A stretch of DNA of 64,000 nt from Macrocystis pyrifera (Eukaryota; Sar; Phaeophyceae; Laminariales; Laminariaceae), in assembly GCA_031763025.1 (NCBI GenBank), contig JASSKH010000028.1, positions 3,404,981 through 3,468,980 on the forward strand. The letters are read 5' to 3'. This document shows, piece by piece, positions 38,713 to 49,890 of this stretch; positions within the stretch are counted from its first letter, which is position 1; each line of letters starts with the position of its first letter. The notes beneath the pieces were generated by a model. That model saw nothing but the letters and a program-made list of their open reading frames with translations. It was not told the DNA's origin and did not search any database. Position numbers and translations under genes: made by a program.

Positions 38713-40209
38713 AGTGCAGGGTAGTGCTTTACCAGAATACGGATGACTCTGTGCGTGGTATTTTACTTTACGGCTGTCAACCGAGTGTTTGGAACTCCAA
38801 GGCAGAAACGGCACGAACGTGACGAACGGTAGAGTCTGGTCAGAGGGCACATGCCGCCTCATTCAGTTGTTTCCGTCGGTGTCCCTGTTGCGGCCCCTTC
38901 GCGAGGCTAGGTACGAACACCAAGAGACTTCTCGCTGGATACGGGGGTTGTAGTGGCGGTTGGGCAACGGGCTTTAATTGGGTAACGGGCTTTAATGGTT
39001 GTCCTTTAGCACCGAGATACCTCGTTAGATGGGGGGGAGGGTTGTATTGCGTCCACAGCGGATTTCTCGTTGCCCTCTTGGGGGGCACTGACCAGCTGGC
39101 ACGTTGATAGCGCGCGGGGTTTGGATGCGCGGAGAAGGCGTTTCTTCGTTGGGGTATCTCTCATAATGTTCTCTGTGCGTCGTGTGCAAAAATGATAAGG
39201 CCGTATGGCTAGGTATGTGCAAGATTGAGAGGTAAGGTGGTTCGCTGCACGTCCGACCAGGAAGAGGAGAACGGTGGTAGCGACCACGTAGGGTAGGTGG
39301 AGTGGAAAACCCAAAGCGCGTGCTGGGACAATGGAGCACGCCATTTATTCATTTATTTATGTATTTACACAAATCTGTGTTGGTTTATTAGCCGTTGAGA
39401 TTGTCGTCGGTCGCTTGTGGTATTTGTTTCGTTTTCTCAAGTGTGTTTATTTCTCCTTGCTGGAACTATTAATTGTTGCGTGCGAAGCAGTAGGGGTATA
39501 TATTATACGGACTGCTTTTGTATGCATACACGTTTTTCGTCCGGAGGAAAGTTCCCTTTTTTTGCTTTTCTGTATGGTAAAAAAAACAACTCCCCCGTAC
39601 AGTAGTGGTGAGATACCTGGTATGTGTGATGCTTTATTTGTATGGTGAAAAATAGTTCTCCCAAGTGTTTTATGTGTTCGTATCGACTAACCATCTCGCA
39701 TTGGTGTAGAGATGAGATGGTTGTCACGATAAGCGTTCTATTCCACGTGAAAGCACACCCAAAAGGACCCGAGGAATTTCGTGATCAGTCTGGGGAGGAC
39801 GCGATACTGTTGTGAGACCGTCTTCCACCACGTGTGTGCTACCCGCTGCTGCCCTCACTGGTTGCGAAAAGCGGAATACATCAAGCAGCACTAGGAGTTG
39901 CCCTGGCGGGTAAAAACGTGCAGTTGGCGTTTCATGATTTAGGTGCCCGTTTCGTGCAGAGAAGACGCCATTCCTTCCATCCCCTCCCCCCCCCTTCTCC
40001 CTCCCTCGTTGCCTGGGCGTACAGGAATAAAGTAAAAGTAAAATAATGTTTTTGAATGACTGGCCACGTCGGATGTTCGACATGTTATTTTGGCGTTTTT
40101 TCCGGCGGAAATTTAGTTCGGGTGAATCGCAACTCATCGCGAAGAAGCTTTTCATATTTTGATCGCGGCTTCGGACGTCGATCAAATGTCCCGCGTGTCT
40201 CCCAGATGA

Positions 40210-40860
40210 AGGGGAACACATGCCTGCAGTTTTTCTATTGGTCAGACTGTATGTTTTACTATTTGGTCAAACTGCGTGTTGTCCTATTGGTCAAACAATG
40301 TGTTTTTTTATTGGTCAAACTCTATGTTTCCCTGTTGTTCCAACTGTGTGATTTCCTATTGTTCAAAACAGCATTTTTTCCTGTTGATAAAGTACAGCTG
40401 ACTCTTTTCATATTGCCCAAACTGCTTGTTTTCCGATTGGGCATGTTGTATGCTATCCCGTTGGTCGAAGTAGTTTGATTTTCTATCGGTCAAACTTCTT
40501 GGTTTCCCGTTGGTGAAACTGTATGTTTTTGTTTTCCTATTAGGTCAAACATGTTTTCCTCTTGTCCAAACTGCATGTTTTTCCATGGGTCAACCAATTC
40601 GAATGTCTCCTATTGTCCGGACTGCTTTTGTCTCATTGATCAAACTACATGCTTTACTATCGGTGAAACTGCATGTTTTCTCATAGATCGAAGCTATATG
40701 TTTTCCTGTTGGTTCTACTGTACTGGCGTGTTTTTTCTATTGGTAGAACCGCATGATTTCCCATGGGCCAAACTATATAACATGTATTCCCGCTGGTTAA
40801 ACTGCTGTGTATATTTTCTGTTGTTGATGTCAGACTCCATGATTTCCTGGTATATAGTAC
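40210..40860. repeat. Degenerate minisatellite, about 25-30 bp unit
   Basis: Variants of TGTTTTCCTATTGGTCAAACTG recur more than 20 times over 650 bp with slippage in unit length. It lies between 39.7 and 41 kb, which otherwise show no gene. The open frames that span it come from the repeat. Confidence 0.75.
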
Positions 40861-42570
40861 ATATATTCGGTACGTACTGCTGTTGCCTTGAGTGAGCTAT
40901 ACGTACGTCGTTTGGGTCCTCGTGGGCTGTTATCTCAGACTGGAAGTGTGAAATAAGTATAAGTACGATATTGTTGGCCCTGTGCTCTCAACGCTCGACA
41001 GCGTTTCTTAGACGTATTTTTATGCATTGTTCTTGCTCGCGCGAGATGAGGTTCACTTTGCGGTACAAAACTGCCTCATCGTGATCCCCGAGCCCGACTG
41101 TGTCGGGGGTGGTCTTGGGCGTACTTGCGCCGTGCCCTGGCTAACGGCTGGCCGAGTGTGCGGTGCTCGTTTAATACATGGCTGTTGTCATGCGTAACGA
41201 CTTGGTGTGTGTGGACTTTCAAGGTGCTGTGTAATCCTCGTGCTAAGTAAAAAGTAAGCCTCGCAGAGGTCAACGTCGTTTCTGCGCCGATGCGCTTCCT
41301 TATAGCTTACCATAGGAACAGTTCTAGACCCAGCCTCAGTCTGCTCCGTTGCAGTGCAGCCGTGTGTCGTTCGTGCCTACTGCTTTTGTTATTGTCATAT
41401 AATACAGAGCAATAACTGGTGTTTGGTTTCTGATTGGACAGTGTCGCTTCGGGAAAAAGTGTTCATGTACAGTAAAGGACGCCTACCAGTAAGAAACCTG
41501 AACTATTGATTCACCCAGCTTGGGTTTCTTATTTCGGACAAGGCGCGCTCTACAACAAATTCAGTACGACGACGTCCCGAATTTCTTGCTCGGATGAAGA
41601 TGGCAGCCTGTTTTTTTTTTGGCTCGTTTTCTGAGTAGGTGTCCTGTTTATTCTGCAAGCGAGTGCAGCTTTAGTTTTGTGGTCAGCATAAAATGTGGCA
41701 CGGTTTTTTGCCCGTGAGATTTTACCGTGTCGTGCAGCATAAAGGTGGTAACTCGCTGCTTGAGACGCAATGTGCTGCGTTTCCACGCTCCTGACGGAAT
41801 GCAAACCATCATATAGTTACTGCCCGTGGGGCAGGGCCTGGGGGGTTGTTACAGTAGTGTTTCGTTTTGATCCGTTTGTTTTGATGAGGCCATCGGACGG
41901 AGTGTTTGGTGGTGGTGGTTGGTACAGCAGTATCTTTGTAGGAGCCTTTTGCTTTTTCTGGCTTCGGCGAGTTCCCCAAGAACCAGTAGGGTCTCTAGGT
42001 CTAAATTTTCTTTGTGGGCGCCGGTTGTGTATTTAGTGTCAGGCTCCCCAATACCTGGTATGTAGTACAGCACTGTCGATATATTCGGCTCGCTGGGGCG
42101 TCGGTCGTGTGTGTACCACGTGCAACGATAAATTGTACGCCTGGTAAGGCAAGGACAAAATGTCAAAATCTACTGTAGTACGTGCTATACAAATTCTACA
42201 TGATGCACCTTTCTTTGACTTGTGGGTCTTGATAATGCCCGGATGAGGGTCAACGGGAGCATGATGCTACCGGGATCTCCGCATGTGGAAGCGTGTGGTG
42301 CGGCTGCCGAAATATGTTAGACAGCCCGCAAGAGGCAAGCACTACTGAATGTCGGGGTCAGCCGACTGGTTGGTGCATGAGCTTGAGTTCCGGAGAGCTC
42401 GTGAAAAGAAAGGCGCTCCAAGGCCAGTTGTCTATATTGTCGGTGGTGTCTAAGAGCATGGAGAGGAGACGAGCAGTCAGAGGTTGTGCAGTAAATGCGA
42501 CGACCCGTGACCCTCGTTCGTCGATATCACTGGGGACTTTCGAGGTTCTGAAAGAAAAATTTACAAAACG
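40861..42570. other. Intergenic, no gene recognised
   Basis: Only short frames without domains are present. One TACCTGGTA palindrome lies at 42052. A G-rich frame at 41770-42036 looks accidental. Confidence 0.35.
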
Positions 42571-42574
42571 ACAG

Positions 42575-42800
42575 GTTGATTGTGCCGCATACCAGACGTC
42601 TACCAAACAGCATTCGACATACCGCACTGCCTGTAGTATATCTGGTACTGCCGCAGCACCTTGTGGTGCTGCAACCTACTCGCTACAGGCGACTACGTTG
42701 CTACCGATCAACGATCGTGCAGGATGCTGGCTTCTGTTGTGTAGCAACATGTATAGATTTTACCCTAATACGACATCTAGATGGAGGTAGTTTAGTCAAA
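42575..42800. repeat. Repeat R8, copy 2
   Basis: It corresponds to 20240-20460 (shared ACATACCGCACTGCCTG, CTACTCGCTACAGGCGAC, CATCTAGATGGAGGT). It ends where the foldback F1 begins. Confidence 0.55.
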
Positions 42801-42820
42801 ATTGCTATTGTTAAGGGTAA

Positions 42821-43173
42821 GGCAGTAAGGACCTAGAGACTGATTTCTACTAGCAAGTTGATGCCTTTGGCTCTGCTCTGGTCACTCACACGAGGCGCTT
42901 GACGATGTTAGAAGTTACAAGCTCTTGTGTTAGTTGCTGCTTACCTCGCCAAATGTCTTTTGAACGAAGGGGCGGGGCGCTCATCAGAAAAGCAGGCGAA
43001 AACACCTGCCAGGTGTGATGACGGGACAATTGCTATAAACAGCTGGCGAGGCAAACAGCAACCAACACAAGAGCTTATAGCTTCTAACGTCGTCAAGCAT
43101 CTCGCGTGAGTGACCAGAGCAGAGCGAAAGGCATCAACTTGCTAGTAGTAGTCGGTCCCTAGGTCCATACTGC
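42821..43173. mobile_element. Foldback element F1, about 350 bp
   Basis: The ends GGCAGTAAGGACCTAG and CTAGGTCCATACTGC are inverted partners. The arms extend more than 100 bp inward (GCAAGTTGATGCCTTT against AAAGGCATCAACTTGC; TACCTCGCCA against TGGCGAGG). One arm recurs at 47460-47735 and the other at 48518-48790 and 49010-49285. A SINE3-like GTCGTCGGCAGGA piece follows at 43195. Confidence 0.75.
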
Positions 43174-43418
43174 GCTCACACTCAAACACTGGCGTCGTCG
43201 GCAGGACGCTTTTGGCGCCTGTTCGAGGCCTGATTTTTTTTTTTCTCCGCCGACAAATTTGGCTATTGGCAAAACGGCCACTTTGCTGACGGTTTTTCAA
43301 CCCCAGCACGGCGTTCCCCCGGCGCCTACTTCTGCCCCCAGGCGCCGGCTATGCGCTACGGATCTGCTGCTGACTCCAACCCCAATGGACGTCAGCCAGG
43401 GACCTTCCGCACCAATTG

Positions 43419-43702
43419 ACTTTCCAACGGCGGTGCGTTTGAACTTATTATCCCGCCGAAAGCACTCACGGGAAGCACGTCTGACCCAGGCACTGACCAT
43501 CGCCCCCTCGGCGACAGCGTTGCCCCTTTACCGCCGGCACCAGGTATGCGTACCGCTCCTGGTCCCCGCGAAGACGGGCCTCTGGTTGAGACCGTAGGTA
43601 CTACAAGTTCATCACCGTCGGCAGCAGGTATGCGTACCGCCCCTGATCCCCGCGAAGACGGCCGCCTTTCTGCTGCGGTTGGCCACGAGGAAATTATTTA
43701 GA
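43419..43702 (+). CDS. Hypothetical open frame with internal repeat
   Basis: About 94 codons run from just after a stop (near 43418) to TAG. The frame contains GMRTAPGPREDG and GMRTAPDPREDG about 30 residues apart, each after a Pro/Ala stretch. Composition is protein-like and the duplicated motif is conserved in this frame. There is no upstream ATG in frame close by, and no domain is known to me. It could be an exon or a transposon ORF remnant; SINE3 follows at once. Confidence 0.25.
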
Positions 43703-43870
43703 AAGCGTTTTTCAAGTTGGACATGAGATTCGAACTCACGACCAGCGACGCTTGTCCTGCCGACGATGCCATATGTTAAGATACTTAGTACGTTGGGCTA
43801 CTGGTAAAAGGCTGACCATTCGCCTGCTCAATCTAAGTTTTATAACTATATGCTTCCTACTTACATATCT
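43703..43870 (-). mobile_element. SINE3 copy, tRNA-derived
   Basis: The minus strand reads TAGCCCAACGTACTAAG (A-box region), GGCATCGTCGGCAGGAC, and a T-arm CGTGAGTTCGAATCTCATG. The same order occurs at 47160-47400. The GTCGTCGGCAGGA segment also appears in SINE2 (21040) and after F1 and F3, suggesting shared or recombined tRNA heads. Confidence 0.6.
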
Positions 43871-44599
43871 GAATTGCACGCCGACTATCGTACCGTAGTT
43901 TACTCATGGTGCTTTGCCGGTTAAAGATTTTTGCTGCTGTTGTTGTTGTTGCGGCGGTGGACGAAAGAAGCCGTTGTGGTATATATGTGGTATATATTTT
44001 CGTTTGGTCTTTTTTATTACTGTTACGTACCGGTTGGTACCTATTGTCTATGATGTGACTCTTGACATCTGAGAATGCAAGTGGTGACGCAAGAAGCTCA
44101 CTTCTTCTCTGCCGCTACCCTGAGGGAGGCCAATAATACACGACCTAAAACATGCATCCATAGACTGCCATGCAGTCTGGGCTACCGTTGCCTGAGGCTA
44201 CGAACAATACATGCAAGAAGCAGGACACAAGCGGAAATCACAACGGTGGGTCTATTATAATGTAGTAACCCTGTTTGGACCCCGAGACAGCGACCATAGC
44301 AGTTTTATTTTTGGTGTTATCAACATCCTACATGCGTGCGACAGCGTGAGCGCCCAGCAGTACGGGTAAGATCATGCTGCGCCTGTGCCGCACGACCCCT
44401 TGCCTTGAAAATCGGACACCAACTTCTAGTATCCCCGAAGTAACGCAGTAGCCTATGCTGTAACCGTCACTTTTTTATCGCCAAGTTTCCCCCTCTGAAG
44501 TCCCAAGAGCCGAGAGGGTTATTGCAGATTATGGGTCGTGCGTGCGTCGACGACTCCCATCATTCAATAGATGGATTGTCACTTCTGCTCCGCATGAGT

Positions 44600-44885
44600 A
44601 CTGGGGTTCAATACACGGTGCGGGTTCCAAAACCCAACGGGTACATGCTTTTTCTGTGTCTTTCTCTTGTGCGGGGAAACGTGCGAGAGCGTGATTCGGC
44701 AGAAAAAGATGAAAATCGGCGAGCAGTGGGAATGCGGGAATGGTGACTGAACCCTATGCTCGTTAAACATGGAGGCACAAGTACCGAGGGGAAGAAGGGA
44801 AGACACCTGTGATCACGGCTTGTCTAAAATGTCGCTGGGAGTATGGCACCCCGAGAGTTGACCTGGAAAGTAAAAGTGACTCACA
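44600..44885 (+). repeat. Diverged SINE1 copy
   Basis: The order of SINE1 blocks is kept (GTGCGAGAGCGTGA, GATGAAAATCGGCGAGCAGTG, GAAGGGAAGACACCTGTGA, GGAAAGTAAAAGTGA), with many substitutions and no long A-tail. It is an older insertion than those on the left side. Confidence 0.6.
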
Positions 44886-44889
44886 TCTC

Positions 44890-46060
44890 TACCAATGGAC
44901 GCTCTCAGCGAAACCGGGGGTTGTATGATATTGTAGAGCAGGGCAAGCGTTGCCCTGCTGTTCCCTAGGTGTTACCATTTAATACAAGATTGGACGGAGG
45001 TGTGGAAATTTCAGGGGTTGGTCGGGCTTACCAAAGCGGTCAAAAACAATGTAACAACATGTGCATTTGGGGTAGGAGTAAAAAATAGCAGCAGCGATAC
45101 GATAACACTATATTGCAGAGGTCAGGTGCATTTTGGGTAGGAGTGAAAATTTGCAGTGGCGACACGCGAACTACATACTGCAAACAAAAAGGTCGGCAGA
45201 GTACTAGTGCCCAGTCATCGGGACTCAGTCGTTGACTCGCGAATATCAGTCATTTGGAAGTACCAAGTCCAATAGTCTACGTCAAAGTACTGAAACGACA
45301 GAGTCCTCCCGAGTCTCAAGGGTACAAGGGGCTGGAATGACTGAGTCCTCGTGAGTGTCATGGGTACTTAACTTCGAAATATAAAACCAAAACATGATCT
45401 TATAGTCGAATCGCGCAGATTGAGATGGCTTCGATGTGCCGACTACACACCCATACAAAATGAGACGCCGCAGCAAAATCCAAGATTACAAAAGGCATAC
45501 AAGCAGAACTTTCGCCGATGATCGTTGCGTACATGCACCCCGTGAACAAAACTCTGTAGACAAAACAGAAAATATAAATGCAGCCTCGCAGAACTCGTAG
45601 GCCTCGACGCGCCGTGCAGCAACCTAAACCAAAGACAAACGCAGGCACGACCTCAACGGCAACGGTTAGCACCGCAGGGTAGGTTGACTGTCGTCGTGGG
45701 CCGTTATCGTCGTATTGTAGGTATCGAGAAAGTACTCTGTATGTAGAAAGTACGTACTCGTACTATAGTCTAATACAGTAGTCTAGTACGGCAGTTAGTA
45801 GTAGGCTGTAGGTTTGGGGGAAAGTATCGTCGTATTCTAATGTAGGTATCGAGAAATCAATACCTGGTACGTAGAAGGTACGTACTCGTACCTGAGTCTA
45901 ATGCAGTAGTCTGTTAATAGTACGGCAGTACAAGTAAGTGCGTTGGTCTTCCATGCATTTTTTTTTTTCTGCTGTGGGTACGACTCCGCGGTTGAACTCA
46001 ACGACATCGTACACAGGAGAGGTACCCATCAGTCACAACGAGCAGGAGGACAGCCGCAAA
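44890..46060. other. Intergenic, no gene recognised
   Basis: A near-repeat GTAGGTATCGAGAAA occurs at 45717 and 45843 (and GTAGGTATCGAAAAG at 46621), flanked by TCTAATACAGTAGTCTA-type sequence. One TACCTGGTA lies at 45861. No coding signal is seen. Confidence 0.35.
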
Positions 46061-46814
46061 TCCGTTGCTGCTGCTTCTGCTCCTGCTACTTCTCCTGCTG
46101 GAGCTGGTGCTGCTGGTGCTTCTGTTGCGTTCTGTCTGCATCGGTCTTCATTTAGTTTGCTTTATTCCGTCTGTCTGTGCAACGTGGTCTGTGGGTGCAT
46201 TTTTTTGCGCGGTTGAGGTCTCGTACAGCATGTTGTTGCTGCTGTATAAGTTGTGTTTATGTACAGTCTCTCGCGACATAGATATCTGCGAGGTAGCTTT
46301 TTTTTCTTTCAAGATGCTGCTGCTTGCTGCTGCCGCTATTTATTGTTCCTCGCGTGGGTTTTCAGAAGAAGTGATGGCAGCAGGAGGTACTGGGCATACA
46401 GTAGACGCTGACCACCCAACCCGAATCTGGACCCTAACCCGAACGCTATGGGGTGACCTGTGCTTGGATGCAAAGTATGTACCGCGGGTTGTAGGTATGG
46501 AAGAGTCAATATCACACTGTTGTCTTGTTTCGACCTGTGTAATAGGTTTTAGAAGGGTAGGTTGTCTCATGTCCTTTGTTGTTGTAGGCCGTTGTTGTCG
46601 TGGGCCGTTATCGTCGTATTGTAGGTATCGAAAAGGTTTTCTGTCGTCCTTCTTCGTTGTTGTAGGGCGTCGTTGTTGTGTCGTGGGCCGTTTAACTCTT
46701 GTCGCGGTCAGCCCTTTGTTCTTCGAACTATTTGGAAATAATTGTTTCCGTTCTGCCTTCTCTTCGTGGGGATTTTTATCAGCGATGGGCGACGACGCCA
46801 CTTGTCAAGATCAA

Positions 46815-47065
46815 GGTCGGGGCACTTTGTATTCCTGGACAGGTTTGCCTATTCAGCCGGTACTCGGTGGTGCTCGCGTGTTGTTTGCTCAGAGACAGAA
46901 GAAGAAGAGCGGCTTTATTCCTTTCGTGCACGATGAGGCTGGGGCCCACGCTCGTGCCTCGCTAGGAAAACCCTTGATTTTTCATCTAAGATACGCCTCC
47001 CAAGTACTACAAATACGATCCCAATGCCTTACCGGGCTTTCAGCCTCATTCAAGGCAGTACCATA
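46815..47065. repeat. Repeat R11, copy 1
   Basis: It matches 47718-47975: CTTTGTATTCCTGGAC, GTTGTTTGCTCAGAGA, GCTTTATTCCTTTCGTGCAC, CTTTCAGCCTCATTCAAGGCAGTA. The 333-codon frame that starts at 46065 with poly-Leu runs through this repeat and is therefore not taken as a gene. Confidence 0.65.
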
Positions 47066-47159
47066 ACAACGACGAAACTCTTCCTTCATGGTGCACATTG
47101 TCGGATGAGAACTTGCTGACCTCATTATTATGGACACTATGGACACCTATGTTAAGGTC

Positions 47160-47435
47160 TTAGTCCGTTGGGCTACTACTGGTAAAAAGTTAATCAATCA
47201 CCTACCCAATCTAAGCCTTACAACAATCTCCCCCCCTGGAACGGACCGGATATACGGGTCAACGTGCCACTAACACGCGGTTCCAATTTTTGGGGATCCA
47301 GAAATATTTTTTCAGATTCTTGACATGAGGAAATTCACTTTTCTTTAAAAAGCGATTTCATGGTGGACGTGAGATTCGAACTCACGACCAACGACCCATG
47401 TCCTGCCGACGATGACACTTGTTAAGATCAAGGTC
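47160..47435 (-). mobile_element. SINE3 copy
   Basis: Minus strand: AGTAGCCCAACGGACTAAG, CATCGTCGGCAGGACATGG, and the T-arm GTGAGTTCGAATCTCAC with perfectly pairing stem. The two halves are separated by about 180 bp of non-tRNA sequence, unlike a real tRNA. Confidence 0.55.
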
Positions 47436-47459
47436 GGGACACTTTTGTCAAGTAAGTGT

Positions 47460-47735
47460 AAGGCAGTATGATGGACGTAGAGACCGACTACTGTACTGCT
47501 AGCAGGTTGATGCCTTTGGCTCTGTTCTGGTCACTCACACGAGGTGCTTGACGATATTATAAGCTCTTGTATTGGTTGCTGTTTACCTCGCCAGATTATA
47601 TGTCTTCTGACCGAAGGGGCGAGGCGCTCATCAGAAAAGCAGGCGATAAGCCTGCCAGGTATGGTGAGGGGGCGATTGCTACAAACCATAACGCCGCAAC
47701 AGGGGAGAGGGGATACCATAATACTTTGTATCCCT
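47460..47735 (+). repeat. Foldback arm F2
   Basis: It corresponds to the left arm of F1, and in inverse to F3 at 48518-48790 (GCTAGCAGGTTGATGCC, GCTCATCAGAAAAGCAGGCG, CAACAGGGGAGAGGGGATACC). F2 and F3 together form an inverted repeat of about 270 bp with 0.8 kb between them. Confidence 0.7.
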
Positions 47736-48097
47736 GGACATTGCCTATTATTAGTCGGTGCTCGTTGGTACTCACGTGTGTGTGTTGTTTGCTTAGAGAT
47801 AGAAGAAGAGCAGCTTTATTCCTTTCGTGCACGCGGAGATCAAGAGCCGAGCTCGTGCCTCGCTGGGAAAACCCCTGGTTTCCATCTACGAAACGCCTCT
47901 CAAGTATTACAATAATACGATACCAATACTTGAACCCAGGTAAATACCGGACTTTCAGCCTCATTCAAGGCAGTATCAGAACACCCAATTGCTGTACGTC
48001 TCTCAAGTATTACAAATACGATACCAATACTTGAACCCAGGTAAATACCGGACTTTCAGCCTCATTCAAGGCAGTATCAGAACACCCAATTGCTGTA
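47718..48097. repeat. R11 copy 2 ending in a 100-bp tandem duplication
   Basis: The segment CTCAAGTATTACAA...CACCCAATTGCTGTA (47898-47995) is repeated at once (48003-48097) with almost no change. The duplication is very recent. Confidence 0.75.
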
Positions 48098-48236
48098 TTA
48101 TTCAACCTGTTGTTGTCTCAACACAAGAAAGCACTACACGTACATCTTTTAAGACTCTACACGAAACTTACACACATACACGTGGTGTGCACGTACTAGA
48201 ACACCCATTTACACGTACAGCAGTAGTAGTAGCAGT

Positions 48237-48520
48237 CACACGATGTACCCCATTTTTGCGTTTTTTTTCACCGTTTTTATCCGTTTATTATGCAATTGTC
48301 TCGCTTAGTGTGAATTATTTCCACATTTTCTCGAAGTTTTGTTTGGTTGATCGATGTTTTCGATTTTTTTGCCTTTTTTGCTTTCGTATATTTTTCACGT
48401 TTTTGCCGATTCTTGACGTTTTCGCGTAGGATTCGTCCTGTTTTTGTGACTGTTCGTATGCGAGCTCGCAGTACGCATATGGTACGGAGTTATAGAATGG
48501 GACGCACGTAAAGCACCGTG
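48237..48520 (+). repeat. T-rich repeat R7, copy 1
   Basis: It shares with 49305-49626 and 49630-49890 the order CCCATTTTTGCG, TTTTATCCGTTTAT, TTTTGGTTGATCGAT, CGTCCTGTTTTTG, GCGAGCTCGCAGTACGCA, GGGACGCACGTAAAGCACCG. Copies 2 and 3 are head-to-tail. Confidence 0.65.
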
Positions 48521-48830
48521 TTATGGTATCCTCTCTCCCCTGTTGCGGCGTTACGATTTGCAGCAATCATCGCCTCATCATACATGGCAGGCGTTGTCGC
48601 CTGCTTGTCTGATCAGCCCCTCGCCCCTTAGTTCAGAAGACATCTGCCGAGGCAAACCGCAACTACTACAAGAGCTTATACCATCGTCAAGCACCTTGCG
48701 TGAGTGACCAGAACAGAGCCAAAGGCATCAACCTGCTAGCAGTAGTCGACCCCTAGGTCCATACTGCCTTACACTTAACACTGGCGTCGTCGGCAGGATG
48801 CTTTTGGTATCTGTTCGAGGTCTGCTTTTT
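48518..48830 (+). repeat. Foldback arm F3 with SINE3-like end
   Basis: The right-arm orientation of F1 ends with CTAGGTCCATACTGC. It is followed, as in F1, by CACTGGCGTCGTCGGCAGGA and CTGTTCGAGGTCTG, a B-box-like end. Confidence 0.65.
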
Positions 48831-49009
48831 GGACTTGTTGTTGTCGGATTCGCAATGTTCACATGTAATCGGCTACCGCCTTACAGGTTAGAGGTGTGGG
48901 AGTGGGTTGTGAAGTGCCGCATCTTCGATCCATTCTCCGAATTCTCCGGATTATTTTGTTCTTACCTGAGTTTTCCATGAATCTGCATATACGGCCCTTC
49001 AGGGTGGGC

Positions 49010-49285
49010 TAGTGTTATGGTGTCCCCTTTCCCCTGTTGCGGCGTTATGTCCCCTCTCCCCTGTTACGGCGTTATGGTTAGTAGCAATCGTCCCCTCATC
49101 ATACATGGCAAGCGTTGCCGCCTGTTTTTCTGATCAGCGCCTCGCCCCTTCGTTCAGAAGACATCTGGCGAGGCAAACCGCAACTAATACAAGAGCGTAT
49201 ACCATCGTCAAGCACCTCGTGTGAGTGACCAGAATAGAGCCAAAGGCATCAACCTGCTAGCAGTAGTCGGTCCCTACTGCTTTAT
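49010..49285 (+). repeat. Foldback arm F4
   Basis: A second right-arm copy with a local duplication of CCCCTGTTGCGGCGTTATG at its start. Its order matches F3 throughout. Confidence 0.65.
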
Positions 49286-49304
49286 TTACACTTAACAACC
49301 GCTT

Positions 49305-49890
49305 GCATGTTCGTTTTCGAAGAATCACGATGTTTGCCCATATTTTGCGATTTTTTTATCATTTTTATCCGTTTTTGGCAATATCTCGCCCAGTTTGTTT
49401 TTTTTTTCCTTTTTTTTTTAGTTTTGATCGATCATCTCTTTCAATTATTTTTTTGGCCTTTCTTTGCGTTTTCCTGCCGTTTCTTGACGTTTTCCCTCGG
49501 TTTCATCTGTTTTTGTTATTTTTCTCATTCGCAGAGTTTCGTCCTGTTTTCGCGATTGTTCGTCTGCGAGCTCGCAGTACGCACGTATGGCACGGAGTTG
49601 TAGAAGGGGACGCACGTAAAGCACCGCTTGCATGTTCGTTTTCGAAGAGTTCACGATGTTTACCCCATTTTCGCGATTTTTTCATTGTTTTTATCCATTT
49701 TTTGCGTTTATCTCGCTCAGTTTGAATTATTTTCCATTTTTTCTTGGAATTTTGGTCGATAATTTTTTTTTCTTTTTGGCCTCTTCTTTTCGTCTTAGTT
49801 TGGTTGCCGATTCTTCGCGTTCTTCCTCGGTTTCGTCCGTTTTTGGTATTTTTCTCATTCGCGAGGTATTTGTTTGGAAATATAAGCTGC
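49305..49890 (+). repeat. T-rich repeat R7, copies 2 and 3
   Basis: Two head-to-tail copies of the 300-bp unit seen at 48237, both with the CATGTTCGTTTTCGAAGA start (49307, 49630). Open frames rich in Phe here are artefacts of the T content. Confidence 0.65.

Noticed and set aside
46065-47066. Open frame of 333 codons starting with poly-Leu
   Set aside because: It begins in a CTG/CTC-rich microsatellite and ends within repeat R11 (copy at 47718), whose other copy is not open in that frame. No domain is present.
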